Below, piece by piece: positions 17,066 through 25,297 of a stretch of 64,000 nucleotides of DNA (position 1 is its first letter; the number at the start of each line of letters is the position of its first letter). The DNA lies in NCBI RefSeq assembly GCF_000522985.1, contig NZ_CP007128.1, forward strand, positions 3,890,220 through 3,954,219, given 5' to 3'. The notes beneath the pieces were generated by a model. It was not told the DNA's origin. It saw only the letters and a program-made list of their open reading frames with translations, and did no database searches. The stretch comes from Gemmatirosa kalamazoonensis (GTDB lineage Bacteria > Gemmatimonadota > Gemmatimonadetes > Gemmatimonadales > Gemmatimonadaceae). Both the position numbers and the translations under genes were made by a program.

Positions 17066-18448
17066 ATGTGCGGCATCTTCGGCGTGCGCGGCACGCCTCG
17101 CGCGGCGGCCCTCACTCACCTCGGCCTCTACTCGCTGCAGCACCGCGGACAGGAGTCGGCGGGCATCGCCGCCGTCGACGAGGCGGGCGCCGCGCACGGC
17201 GTGAAGCGCATGGGGCTCGTGAGCGATGGTCTCGCCGACAGCGACATGCACGCGCTCCGCGGCTCGCTCGCCATCGGGCACACGCGCTACAGCACCGCGG
17301 GCTCGTCGAGCATCGAGAACGCGCAGCCGGTGCTCGCGCGCTCGCGCGGCGGCCACATCGCGCTCGCGCACAACGGCAACCTCACGAACGCCACCGAGCT
17401 GCGGTTCGAGCTCGAGGAAGGCGGGTCCATCTTCCAGTCGTCGATGGACAGCGAGGTGATCGTCCATCGCATCGCACGCTCCTCCGCTCCGACGCCCGAG
17501 GCGCGCGTCGCCGAGGCGCTGGAAGGCGTCGAGGGCGCGTACTGCCTGCTCGTCGCGATCGGCGACACGCTCATCGCGGCGCGCGACCCGCGCGGCTGGC
17601 GTCCGCTGGAGATGGGAGACCTCGACGGCGCCGTGGTGTTCGCGTCGGAGACGTGTGGGCTCGACATCGTCGGCGCGCGGTACGTCCGCGAGGTCGAGCC
17701 GGGTGAGATCGTCGTCGTGGACGGCGACGGCGTGCGGTCGCTGCGGCCGTTCCCGCCCCGCGAGCTGCGGCGCTGCGTGTTCGAGCACGTGTACTTCGCG
17801 CGCCCGGACAGCTCCATCTTCGGCGGCAGCGTCGATCGGGCGCGCCGCGCGCTCGGACGGCGGCTCGCGCGCGAGAGCCCCGCGCCGGGCGCGGACTTCG
17901 TGTTCTCCGTCCCCGACAGCTCCAACTCCGCCGCGCTGGGGTTCGCGGAGGAGGCGGGGATCCCGTTCGAGCTCGCGCTCATTCGCAACCACTACGTCGG
18001 CCGCACGTTCATCCAGCCGTCGCAGGGAGACCGCGACTGGAAGGTGAAGGTGAAGTACAACGCGGTGCGCGAGCTGCTCGACGGCCGGAGCGTCGTGATG
18101 GTCGACGACTCGATCGTGCGCGGCACGACGACGAAGGGGCTCGTCGCGATGGTGCGCGCCGCCGGCGCACGAGAAGTGCACATGCGCGTGAGCTCGTCGC
18201 CGGTCACCGGGCCGTGCTACTACGGCATCGACACGCCCACGCGTGAGGAGCTGATCGCGGCGAACAACACCGTCGACGAGATCGCCGCGCACATCGGCGT
18301 CGACTCGCTCGGCTATCTCTCGCTCGACGGAATGCTGGAATCCGTCCCCACGGGCCCCCAAGGTTTCTGTCATGCGTGCTTCTCCGGGGACTACCCCACC
18401 CCGCCCCCCACAGACCCCGACAAGCTCCGCTTCGGCTGCGGCTGCTGA
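17066..18448 (+). CDS. purF: Amidophosphoribosyltransferase
   Basis: PurF commits PRPP to purine synthesis by replacing pyrophosphate with an amino group. The 460-residue product begins MCGIFG, so removal of Met exposes the N-terminal nucleophile Cys without a long propeptide. The PRPP loop VMVDDSIVRGTT is present. Cysteines at RRCVFEHVYF, GPCYYGID and GFCHACFSG match the four [4Fe-4S] ligands of the Bacillus enzyme, so it is probably an oxygen-sensitive Fe-S form. The last 77 bp are also read, in another frame, as the start of ppdK. Confidence 0.96.
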   Translation: MCGIFGVRGTPRAAALTHLGLYSLQHRGQESAGIAAVDEAGAAHGVKRMGLVSDGLADSDMHALRGSLAIGHTRYSTAGSSSIENAQPVLARSRGGHIALAHNGNLTNATELRFELEEGGSIFQSSMDSEVIVHRIARSSAPTPEARVAEALEGVEGAYCLLVAIGDTLIAARDPRGWRPLEMGDLDGAVVFASETCGLDIVGARYVREVEPGEIVVVDGDGVRSLRPFPPRELRRCVFEHVYFARPDSSIFGGSVDRARRALGRRLARESPAPGADFVFSVPDSSNSAALGFAEEAGIPFELALIRNHYVGRTFIQPSQGDRDWKVKVKYNAVRELLDGRSVVMVDDSIVRGTTTKGLVAMVRAAGAREVHMRVSSSPVTGPCYYGIDTPTREELIAANNTVDEIAAHIGVDSLGYLSLDGMLESVPTGPQGFCHACFSGDYPTPPPTDPDKLRFGCGC

Positions 18449-21194
18449 ATCGACGGACGCGCCGGAGCGGCTCGTCTACTTCTTCGGCGCGGGGGAGGCC
18501 GAAGGCACGAAGGACATGAAGGCGGTGCTCGGCGGCAAGGGCGCGAACCTCGCCGAGATGACCAACCTCGGCGTGCCCGTGCCGCCCGGGTTCACGATCG
18601 CATGTCAGACCTGCATCGCGTTCCTCCGCGATGGACACGCGCCCGACGGCCTGCGCGAGGAAGTGACCCGCAACCTGCGGCGGCTCGAGGAGACCGCGGG
18701 CAAGCGATTCGGCGACGCCGAGCGCCCGCTGCTCGTGTCGGTGCGCTCCGGCGCGCCGGTGTCGATGCCCGGGATGATGGAGACGATTCTCAACCTGGGC
18801 CTGAACGACGAGACGGTCGTCGGCCTCGCGCGCGCGAGCGACAATGCGCGCTTCGCGTTCGACTCGTATCGCCGCTTCATCCAGATGTACGCCGACGTCG
18901 TGCTCGGCGTCCCCGCGTCGCGCTTCGAGCAGCTGCTCGCCGCCAAGCGCCTGACGAACGACGTTGAGACCGACGCCGAGCTGTCGGAGGACGCGCTGCG
19001 GGAGCTCGTCGCCGAGTACAAGCGGCTGGTGCGCAACGCCACTGGCGCGGACTTCCCGAGCGACCCCGAGACGCAGCTCTGGGGCGCCGTGGAGGCCGTA
19101 TGGCGCTCGTGGACGCTGAAGAAGGCCGTCGACTACCGGAAGGTGAACGGCATCGCCGAGGACCTCGGCACCGCCGTGAACGTGGTCGCCATGGTGTTCG
19201 GCAACATGGGCGACGACTCGGGCACCGGCGTGGCGTTCACGCGCGACCCGAGCACGGGCGCGCGGACGTTCTACGGCGAGTTCCTCGTGAACGCGCAGGG
19301 CGAGGACGTCGTCGCCGGCATCCGCACGCCGCTCCGCATCGAGGAGATGGCCGAGCGCCTGCCCGGCGCGTACGAGGAGCTGCTGGAGACGCAGCGGCGC
19401 CTCGAGGCGCACTTCCGCGAGATGCAGGACATCGAGTTCACCGTCGAGCGCGGGAAGCTGTTCCTGCTCCAGACGCGCACCGGCAAGCGCGCCGCCGCCG
19501 CCGCGGTGCGCATCGCGCACGACATGGTGAGCGAGGGGCTGATCACGCGCGACGAGGCCGTTAGGCGCGTGGTGCCGTCGCAGCTCGACCAGCTGCTGCA
19601 TCCGGTGATCGACGCCGGTGTGCGCGCGCGCGAGGTGGCGACGGGCCTCCCCGCGAGCCCCGGCGCCGCGAGCGGCGTCGCCGTCTTCGACCCCGACATC
19701 GCCGAGCAGCGCGCGGCCCGCGGCGAGGCCGTGGTGCTCGTGCGCGAGGAGACGACGCCCGAGGACTTCCACGGCATCGTCGCGGCGCGCGCGGTGCTCA
19801 CGGCGCGCGGCGGCATGACGAGCCACGCCGCGGTCGTCGCGCGCGGCATGGGCAAGTGCGCGGTCGTCGGGTGCAAGGACATCCACGTCGACGCGAACCA
19901 CCGCCGCTTCACCGCCGCGGACACCGTCGTGCACGAGGGCGAGTGGATCACGCTCGACGGCGCGAGCGGCAAGGTGTACGCGGGGCAGCTCCCCACCGTG
20001 CCGAGCGAGATCGTGCGCGTGGTGGGCGGGCAGCTCGACGCGTCGCGCGCGCCGGCCTACCGCGCGTTCGCCGACCTGCTCGGCTGGGCCGACGAGCTGC
20101 GGCGACTGCGCGTGCGCGCGAACGCCGACACGCCGAAGGACGCGCGCATCGCGCGCGCGTTCGGTGCCGAGGGGATCGGGCTCTGTCGCACGGAGCACAT
20201 GTTCTTCGAGGGTGACCGCATCACCGCCATGCGCGAGATGATCGTCGCCCGCGACGAGGGCGGTCGTCGCCGCGCGCTCACGAAGCTGCTCCCCATGCAG
20301 CGCGCGGACTTCGAGGGGATCTTCGAGGCGATGGACGGCTGTCCCGTCACCATTCGTCTGCTCGATCCGCCGCTGCACGAGTTCCTGCCGCACGGCGGCG
20401 AGGAGTCGAAGCTGCTCGCGCGCACGCTGAACCTCTCGCGCGATCAGCTCAACCGCATCGTCGACGAGCTGCGCGAGTCGAACCCGATGCTCGGCCATCG
20501 CGGGTGCCGCCTCGGCATCACCTACCCCGAGATCACCGAGATGCAGGCGCGGGCGATCTTCGAGGCGGCAGTGCGCGCGACGCGCCGCGGGTTCGAGGTG
20601 AAGCCGGAGATCATGATCCCGCTCGTCGCCACCGTGCGCGAGTTCGACAACCAGGCGGCGATCATCCGGCGCGTGGCGCACGAGACGCTCGACGCGATGG
20701 GGATCGACATCGAGTACCTCGTCGGCACGATGATCGAGCTGCCGCGCGCGGCGCTCACCGCCGACGAGATCGCACGCACGGCGGAGTTCTTCTCGTTCGG
20801 GACGAACGACCTCACGCAGACGACGCTCGGTCTGTCGCGCGACGACGCGGGCCGATTCCTCCCGGTCTACATCGAGCGCGGCATCCTCGCCGACGACCCG
20901 TTCCAGGTATTGGACCAGGAGGGCGTCGGGAAGCTCATTCGCCGCGCGGTCTACGACGGGCGCACGTCGCGGCCGAAGCTCAAGGTCGGCGTGTGCGGCG
21001 AGCATGGGGGCGAGCCGCGGTCGGTGCGCTTCTTCCACCGCAGCGGGCTCGATTACGTGTCGTGCTCCCCGTTTCGGGTACCGGTGGCGCGGCTCGCGGC
21101 AGCGCAGGCCGCACTGCAGGGTGAGGACGACAACGAGGAGGCGGGGGCGCTCAGCATCCGGCGCGGGCCGGACGACGAGGGACTCGTGGCGTGA
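18372..21194 (+). CDS. ppdK: Pyruvate, phosphate dikinase
   Basis: PpdK interconverts pyruvate, ATP and phosphate with PEP, AMP and pyrophosphate. The 940-residue product has the nucleotide domain (VLGGKGANLAEM), the phosphohistidine in GGMTSHAAVVARGMGK and the PEP/pyruvate barrel with CRTEHMFF and the catalytic Cys in GVCGEHGGEP. The family normally starts near VYFFGAG. The only start codon I find upstream in frame is the ATG at 18372, giving a 25-30 residue Ala/Pro/Thr/Ser-rich extension and a 77-bp overlap with purF. AAGG lies about 8 bp before it. It ends the long run that began at truA. Confidence 0.93.
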   Translation: MRASPGTTPPRPPQTPTSSASAAAAESTDAPERLVYFFGAGEAEGTKDMKAVLGGKGANLAEMTNLGVPVPPGFTIACQTCIAFLRDGHAPDGLREEVTRNLRRLEETAGKRFGDAERPLLVSVRSGAPVSMPGMMETILNLGLNDETVVGLARASDNARFAFDSYRRFIQMYADVVLGVPASRFEQLLAAKRLTNDVETDAELSEDALRELVAEYKRLVRNATGADFPSDPETQLWGAVEAVWRSWTLKKAVDYRKVNGIAEDLGTAVNVVAMVFGNMGDDSGTGVAFTRDPSTGARTFYGEFLVNAQGEDVVAGIRTPLRIEEMAERLPGAYEELLETQRRLEAHFREMQDIEFTVERGKLFLLQTRTGKRAAAAAVRIAHDMVSEGLITRDEAVRRVVPSQLDQLLHPVIDAGVRAREVATGLPASPGAASGVAVFDPDIAEQRAARGEAVVLVREETTPEDFHGIVAARAVLTARGGMTSHAAVVARGMGKCAVVGCKDIHVDANHRRFTAADTVVHEGEWITLDGASGKVYAGQLPTVPSEIVRVVGGQLDASRAPAYRAFADLLGWADELRRLRVRANADTPKDARIARAFGAEGIGLCRTEHMFFEGDRITAMREMIVARDEGGRRRALTKLLPMQRADFEGIFEAMDGCPVTIRLLDPPLHEFLPHGGEESKLLARTLNLSRDQLNRIVDELRESNPMLGHRGCRLGITYPEITEMQARAIFEAAVRATRRGFEVKPEIMIPLVATVREFDNQAAIIRRVAHETLDAMGIDIEYLVGTMIELPRAALTADEIARTAEFFSFGTNDLTQTTLGLSRDDAGRFLPVYIERGILADDPFQVLDQEGVGKLIRRAVYDGRTSRPKLKVGVCGEHGGEPRSVRFFHRSGLDYVSCSPFRVPVARLAAAQAALQGEDDNEEAGALSIRRGPDDEGLVA

Positions 21195-21287
21195 GGCCTC
21201 GCGGTCGCGGCGTTGCGTGATCTGCCGGGCCCGCGCATGATCGACGACCCACGGCGCGCGCGACCATCGCTGCGACGTGTCATCGAC

Positions 21288-21310
21288 CTGACGGCGGGGC
21301 CCGCCGTCAG
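21288..21310. terminator. GC-rich hairpin after ppdK
   Basis: A perfect 10-bp stem (CTGACGGCGG, 21288-21297; CCGCCGTCAG, 21301-21310) has a 3-nt loop. No T-run follows, so it may be a terminator of the U-less kind or an mRNA 3'-end stabiliser. It lies in the 158-bp gap between ppdK and the next gene; nothing else is evident there apart from the strong ribosome-binding site near 21341. Confidence 0.5.
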
Positions 21311-21352
21311 CGTCGGCCAGCGACGCGCGCGCCTGGACTCAAGGAGGCTCGC

Positions 21353-22357
21353 ATGGGCCGTCGTCGAGATCCACCGCACAGCGCACCCCCGCGCAGCGCA
21401 CCTCCGCACCGCGGAATCCGGAGGGCGCTCCTCGTCGGCATCGCGTGTCTCGTCGCGATTCCGCTCCCCGCGCAGGACGAGCTCACCGGAGACCCCATCG
21501 ACTACGGGTTCGGATCGTCGCGCGTGTGCTGCATCGACGTCGCCGGAGTCAATCTGCTGAAGTACCTCGAGCGGGTCGGCCGGATCACGCCGCCGAGCGC
21601 GAAGCCCTACGGCGAGCAGCAGGAGAACTTCCACAAGATCTGGGACCCCGACTTCAAGTCGCCCGGTCGGACCTCCGCGCAGGACTTCCAGAAGGCGATG
21701 CAGACGTCGCTGGACTCGCGCGGCTACACGGCGAACGTCAAGCTGTTTTCCCGACGCCAGCTGGACTACGCGACGCTCGTGCAGGAGTGGAAGAACCAGG
21801 AGCTGATCGTGCTGTTCCTGGCGTCGGGCCCGGAGATGATCGGCCACGCGGTCTTCCTGTGGGGGCTGGAGCTCGACCTCACCAAGCCGCCGCGGATCAG
21901 CATCGTCGACCCGAACATCCAACCGAACACCGGGTTCACGGATCAGGCGGGGAACTCGCCCACGACGGTGAACGGCAAGCCGTACACCGGCGGCACCGCG
22001 TCGCAGGCGAACCTGAGCATCGGCACGGACCCAAAGACCAAGCTGCCCGTGTGGAAGTTCACGATCGATCAGCCGAAGATCGTTTACGGGTTCGCCGACG
22101 GGAGCACCGAGACGTTCGACGCGAAGCGCTTCGACTATCAGATCGTCGGCTTCGCGAGCGTGTCGGACGTCTGCAAGAAGAAGGAGCCCGACAAGAGTCC
22201 GGGCACGAAGAGCGTGGACACCTCACCCGACCCGGCGTGCAGCGTGTTTCCGGGCGTCCCCGAGCCCGCTCCGGGTCCGCTCGTCGCCGGCGGCGTCGCG
22301 GTGATGGCCATGCTGGCGTCCCGGCGTCGACGCCGGATCCGGCTCGATCACGCCTGA
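21353..22357 (+). CDS. Exported PEP-CTERM protein, papain/C39-like candidate
   Basis: The 334-residue protein has an Arg-rich signal peptide with hydrophobic core ALLVGIACLVAIPLPA (about 25-40). A C-terminal PEP-CTERM sorting signal consists of VPEP (302-305), a hydrophobic helix and RRRRR (324-328). It should be exported and processed by an exosortase, and none is encoded in this window. The body has a Cys pair followed by an Asn-Leu-Leu helix (Cys59-Cys60, VCCIDVAGVNLLKY), then GHAVFLWG (His165) and IVDPN (Asp186). That order and spacing resemble papain/C39-like cysteine peptidases. This assignment is tentative and I know no named family for it. AAGGAGG (21341-21347) is a near-perfect ribosome-binding site, unusual in this window. 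Confidence 0.65.
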   Translation: MGRRRDPPHSAPPRSAPPHRGIRRALLVGIACLVAIPLPAQDELTGDPIDYGFGSSRVCCIDVAGVNLLKYLERVGRITPPSAKPYGEQQENFHKIWDPDFKSPGRTSAQDFQKAMQTSLDSRGYTANVKLFSRRQLDYATLVQEWKNQELIVLFLASGPEMIGHAVFLWGLELDLTKPPRISIVDPNIQPNTGFTDQAGNSPTTVNGKPYTGGTASQANLSIGTDPKTKLPVWKFTIDQPKIVYGFADGSTETFDAKRFDYQIVGFASVSDVCKKKEPDKSPGTKSVDTSPDPACSVFPGVPEPAPGPLVAGGVAVMAMLASRRRRRIRLDHA

Positions 22358-22381
22358 CGAACGCCTGACGATCGACCCGAA

Positions 22382-22422
22382 ACACCGAGGGCCGTCAGCG
22401 CTGAGCTGACGGCCCTCGGTGT
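22382..22422. terminator. Bidirectional terminator hairpin
   Basis: A perfect 18-bp inverted repeat (22382-22399 and 22405-22422) has a 5-nt loop. It separates the PEP-CTERM gene and tmRNA, which converge. Only short T runs flank it, but stem strength and position support termination in both directions. Confidence 0.75.
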
Positions 22423-22430
22423 CTGGCGAG

Positions 22431-22786
22431 TGGAGGTGAGGGGAGTCGAACCCCTGTCCGAGACTAGATCGACCACGGTCTCTACGTGCGTATCCTCTCG
22501 ATTGATGTCTCCGCCGGCTGGCCGAGAGGCCGCCTACCGTCGAATGAGTCTCCTAGAGTTTTGCCCGCCGCCGGAAGACGCACCGACGGGCTAGCCCAGA
22601 TTTGCGTTACTCACGTGCCGCCCCGGGCGGGCTGCCTCGTGAGCACTGCTGGGTAAGGCCTAAGCCTTACGCAGCGAGAGCCAGGTTGTTGTTGGCAGTT
22701 GGAGATTTCCCGAGTGTTTCACCAGGACTCAGGACCTGAGCACGCAACCACGGCTTCACCAACCCCGTCGAAGCCAGGTCACCCCC
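22431..22786 (-). ncRNA. ssrA: tmRNA (ssrA), tag ANNNLALAA
   Basis: tmRNA rescues stalled ribosomes by adding a degradation tag. The 5' end GGGGGTGACCTGGCTTCGAC pairs with the 3' end CACCTCC plus discriminator A. The T arm carries GGGTTCGACTCCCC. CCA is not encoded. The tag reading frame (22696 down to 22667) is GCC AAC AAC AAC CTG GCT CTC GCT GCG TAA, giving ANNNLALAA, with the usual C-terminal ALAA for ClpXP/SspB-type recognition. It is the one-piece form, 356 nt. Several GC-rich inverted repeats downstream of the tag fit pseudoknots. Confidence 0.95.
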
Positions 22787-22795
22787 GTGACATGC

Positions 22796-22824
22796 AGTAT
22801 AGCCGCCCGCGCCCCCGAAATCAA
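22796..22824 (-). promoter_or_regulatory. tmRNA promoter
   Basis: TTGATT (22819-22824), a 17-bp spacer and TATACT (22796-22801) lie on the minus strand. The mature tmRNA 5' end at 22786 is 10 bp downstream of the -10 box. This is the most consensus-like -10 seen in the window. Confidence 0.8.
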
Positions 22825-22888
22825 CCGTCGAGATGGACTTCGGGGCGTGACGCAACTGCCGCGGCCACAACGCGTTCGGCCGCCGACC

Positions 22889-23653
22889 TCAAGCGGCGTC
22901 TGACGTCCGACCGGCGAGCATCCGCGCCGCTGCCATCGCTGCCCCGAAGCCGTTGTCGATGTTCACGACGACGACCCCGGCCGCGCAGCTGTTGAGCATC
23001 GTCAGCAGCGGCGCGAGCCCGCCGAACGCGGCGCCGTACCCGACGCTGGTCGGCACCGCGATCACGGGTCCCGCGACGAGCCCGCCGACGACCGACGGCA
23101 GCGCCCCGTCCATGCCCGCGATCACCACCACGGCGTCGGCCTGGCGAATGGACGCGGTGCGCGCCAGCAGCCGATGCACCCCGGCCACCCCGACGTCCGT
23201 CACCCGCTCGGGCCGCAGCCCGCACGCGAGCAGCGTCTCCGCGCACTCCTCGGCCACCGGCAGATCGGTCGTGCCGGCGGTCACGACGCAGACCGTCGCG
23301 GCCGCGCCGTTCGTGCGGACGCCCAGCCGCACCGTGCGCCCGACGGCGTTCTCGACCGCCGACGGGAAGCGGGCGACGAGCGCCGAGCGGACGGCCGAGT
23401 CCGCTCTGGTGACGAGGAAGCCGGCGCTGCGCTCGACGAGGCGCTCCGCCACGGCCACGCACTGCTCGGCCGACTTCCCCTCCCCGTAGACGACCTCGGG
23501 CCATCCCTGGCGCAGCGCCCGGTGGTGGTCGACCGTGGCGAACTCGCCCACGCTCTCGAACGGCGCCGCCGCGAGCCGCTCGACGACCGCCTCGGGACTC
23601 AGCGCACCGGTCGCGACCTGCCGCAGCAGCGCGAGCACGGCGTCGCGCGTCAC
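22889..23653 (-). CDS. larB: Nickel-pincer cofactor biosynthesis protein LarB
   Basis: LarB is an AIR-carboxylase-like enzyme that carboxylates nicotinic acid adenine dinucleotide, the first step to the nickel-pincer nucleotide of lactate racemase-type enzymes. The 254-residue product has VTAGTTDLPVAEE, DVGVAGVHRLL, AGMDGALPSVVGGLV, VPTSVGYGAAFGGL and the NIDNGFGAA ending typical of LarB. The start is a GTG overlapping the dusB stop (GTGA). No larA, larC or larE is visible here, so the rest of the pathway must lie elsewhere or be absent. Confidence 0.9.
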   Translation of the reverse strand: MTRDAVLALLRQVATGALSPEAVVERLAAAPFESVGEFATVDHHRALRQGWPEVVYGEGKSAEQCVAVAERLVERSAGFLVTRADSAVRSALVARFPSAVENAVGRTVRLGVRTNGAAATVCVVTAGTTDLPVAEECAETLLACGLRPERVTDVGVAGVHRLLARTASIRQADAVVVIAGMDGALPSVVGGLVAGPVIAVPTSVGYGAAFGGLAPLLTMLNSCAAGVVVVNIDNGFGAAMAAARMLAGRTSDAA

Positions 23654-24690
23654 GCCGCCGCGGACTCGAGCTCGGAGGAGTCGTCGGCGCCCGTCGGCGC
23701 GTCGCCGAAGTCGCCGCGCTGCAGCCGCGTCAGGTAGTCGCCGAAGATCCCCTCCACCTCGCCGAACGATTTCACGGCGTGGAGCTTCCGGCGCAGGTCC
23801 GCCGAGTTCGGGAGCCCCTTCGCGTACCAGCCGAGGTGCTTTCGGAACTCGATCGCCGCGCCGACCGGATCGACCTCGTACGCCTCGACCATGCGCGCGT
23901 GGTCCAGCGCGATCGCGAAGCGCTGCTCCACGGCGGGCGTCGCCGGCATCGGCTCGCCCCGGAGCAGGGCCTTCGCCTGGTCGAAGATCCACGGCTGCCC
24001 GAACGAGCCACGGCCGACCATCACGGCGGCGCAGCCGGTCATGCGCTGCATGCGCACGACGTCCTCGGGCGTCTTGATGTCGCCGTTGCCGATCACCGGC
24101 ACGTCCAGCGCGTCGACCACGGCGGCGATCTCCTCCCACCGCGCGTGCCCCGTGTACATCTGCGTTCGCGTGCGCGCGTGCAGCGTGAACGCCTTGGCGC
24201 CGGCGTCCTGCATGTGTAGTGCGATCCCCACGGGATCGCGCGTCTCCTCGCTCCACCCGCTGCGCGTCTTCACGGTGACCGGCAGGTGCGTGCTGCGCGA
24301 CACGGCGCGGATGATGTCCGCGACGAGGCCGAGGTCCTTCAGGCACCCGGAGCCGCCGTTGCGCTTCACGACCTTCTTCACCGGGCAGCCGAAGTTGATG
24401 TCGACGAACTCCGGCTGGAACACGTCCGTCACGAACGCGGCCGCGTCGCCCATCGCCTGCGGATCGGCGCCGAAGATCTGCACGCCGATCGGGCGCTCGT
24501 CCTCGCCGAAGCGGAGCTTGTCCACCGTCGCGGGATTCTCGCGGCGGATCCCTTCGGCGCTCAGGAACTCCGTCACGACGACGTCCGCGCCGTGGCGACG
24601 GCAGAGGCGCCGGAACGGCGACTCCGACACGCCGGCCATCGGGGCGAGGTACAGCGGGATCTCGGCGGCGACGGGGAACGGGAAGCGCAT
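23650..24690 (-). CDS. dusB: tRNA-dihydrouridine synthase (DusB-like)
   Basis: Dus enzymes reduce uridine in the tRNA D-loop using FMN and NADPH. The 346-residue product has LAPMAGVSESPFRRLCR at the start of the barrel, the catalytic Cys in INFGCPVKKV and HARTRTQMYTGHARW. The FMN phosphate loops VIGNGDI and VMVGRGSFG are also present. Which Dus subfamily it belongs to is less certain than the general call. The ATG lies 5 bp after a -10 box, implying a leaderless mRNA. larB follows with a 4-bp overlap. Confidence 0.92.
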   Translation of the reverse strand: MRFPFPVAAEIPLYLAPMAGVSESPFRRLCRRHGADVVVTEFLSAEGIRRENPATVDKLRFGEDERPIGVQIFGADPQAMGDAAAFVTDVFQPEFVDINFGCPVKKVVKRNGGSGCLKDLGLVADIIRAVSRSTHLPVTVKTRSGWSEETRDPVGIALHMQDAGAKAFTLHARTRTQMYTGHARWEEIAAVVDALDVPVIGNGDIKTPEDVVRMQRMTGCAAVMVGRGSFGQPWIFDQAKALLRGEPMPATPAVEQRFAIALDHARMVEAYEVDPVGAAIEFRKHLGWYAKGLPNSADLRRKLHAVKSFGEVEGIFGDYLTRLQRGDFGDAPTGADDSSELESAAA

Positions 24691-24695
24691 GCCTC

Positions 24696-24724
24696 AACCT
24701 AGCGAGACGGGCAACTCGCTGCAA
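24696..24724 (-). promoter_or_regulatory. dusB-larB promoter (leaderless)
   Basis: TTGCAG (24719-24724), a 17-bp spacer and TAGGTT (24696-24701) lie on the minus strand. The dusB ATG starts at 24690, only 5 bp beyond the -10 box, so transcription should start at or next to the start codon. Confidence 0.65.
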
Positions 24725-24744
24725 CGCAGTCAGTTAGACGACGC

Positions 24745-24773
24745 TTGCCTGCGCTCGGCCGCCCGGGTAGTTT
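24745..24773 (+). promoter_or_regulatory. Promoter of the EIIA gene
   Basis: TTGCCT (24745-24750), a 17-bp spacer and TAGTTT (24768-24773) lie on the plus strand, giving a leader of about 60 nt before the ATG at 24842. It is divergent from the dusB promoter. Confidence 0.6.
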
Positions 24774-24841
24774 CGGACGTTCTGCCCGGACGGTAGCGCA
24801 CCCGACCACCGCCAGGGCCATCACGACGATCGAGGACCTCG

Positions 24842-25294
24842 ATGGAACTGCGCGAGTTCTTCTCCGAAGACGCGGTCAAGCTGAATCTGGAGGGCGACAC
24901 GAAGGACGACGTGCTGAAGGAGCTCATCGCGCTCCTGAAGCTCGACGACAAGTCCGAGGGGATGCTCTTCAAGATGCTGAAGCGGCGGGAGAACCTCGGG
25001 TCCACGGGCATCGGACGGGGCATCGCCATCCCACACTGCCGCTCGCTCGTCGTCAACAAGCTGCGCGTCGCGTTCGGGCGGAAGCCGAACGGGGTGGACT
25101 TCAAGGCCATCGACGAGAAGCCGGTCAACTTCTTCTTCCTCATCGTCGCGCCGCCCCTCGAGGTCTCGAACCAGTACCTGCCGGTGCTCGGCAAGATCGC
25201 GCAGTTCAGCAAGGAGCCCGACGTTCCGACGCGGCTGCTGTCCATCAGCGAGCCGCGCGAGTTCATGGACCTGCTGCGCGAGAAAGGGGTCTGA
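24842..25294 (+). CDS. PTS EIIA domain protein (PtsN/fructose type)
   Basis: This is a 150-residue free-standing EIIA of the fructose/nitrogen class. The phosphorylatable His lies in GIGRGIAIPHCR (about residue 63), and the fold is complete from MELREFFSEDAVKL to the C-terminal helix EFMDLLREKGV. No EI, HPr or sugar permease is nearby, which points to a regulatory EIIA(Ntr)-like role over sugar transport. That role is inference. It is monocistronic on the plus strand between two minus-strand runs. GAGGA precedes the start. Confidence 0.85.
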   Translation: MELREFFSEDAVKLNLEGDTKDDVLKELIALLKLDDKSEGMLFKMLKRRENLGSTGIGRGIAIPHCRSLVVNKLRVAFGRKPNGVDFKAIDEKPVNFFFLIVAPPLEVSNQYLPVLGKIAQFSKEPDVPTRLLSISEPREFMDLLREKGV

Positions 25295-25297
25295 CGG

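Noticed and set aside
18204-21038. A 944-codon open frame on the minus strand opposite ppdK, and similar long antisense frames opposite purL, purB, proS and rpsA
   Set aside because: The products are Arg/His/Ala-rich with no recognisable domains. In very GC-rich genes the antisense and shifted frames stay open by composition.
22620-22670. GCCTAAG-like sequence in tmRNA as a copy of the dispersed motif
   Set aside because: It reads GGCCTAAGCC and lacks the final AAC; it belongs to the tmRNA stem region after the tag.
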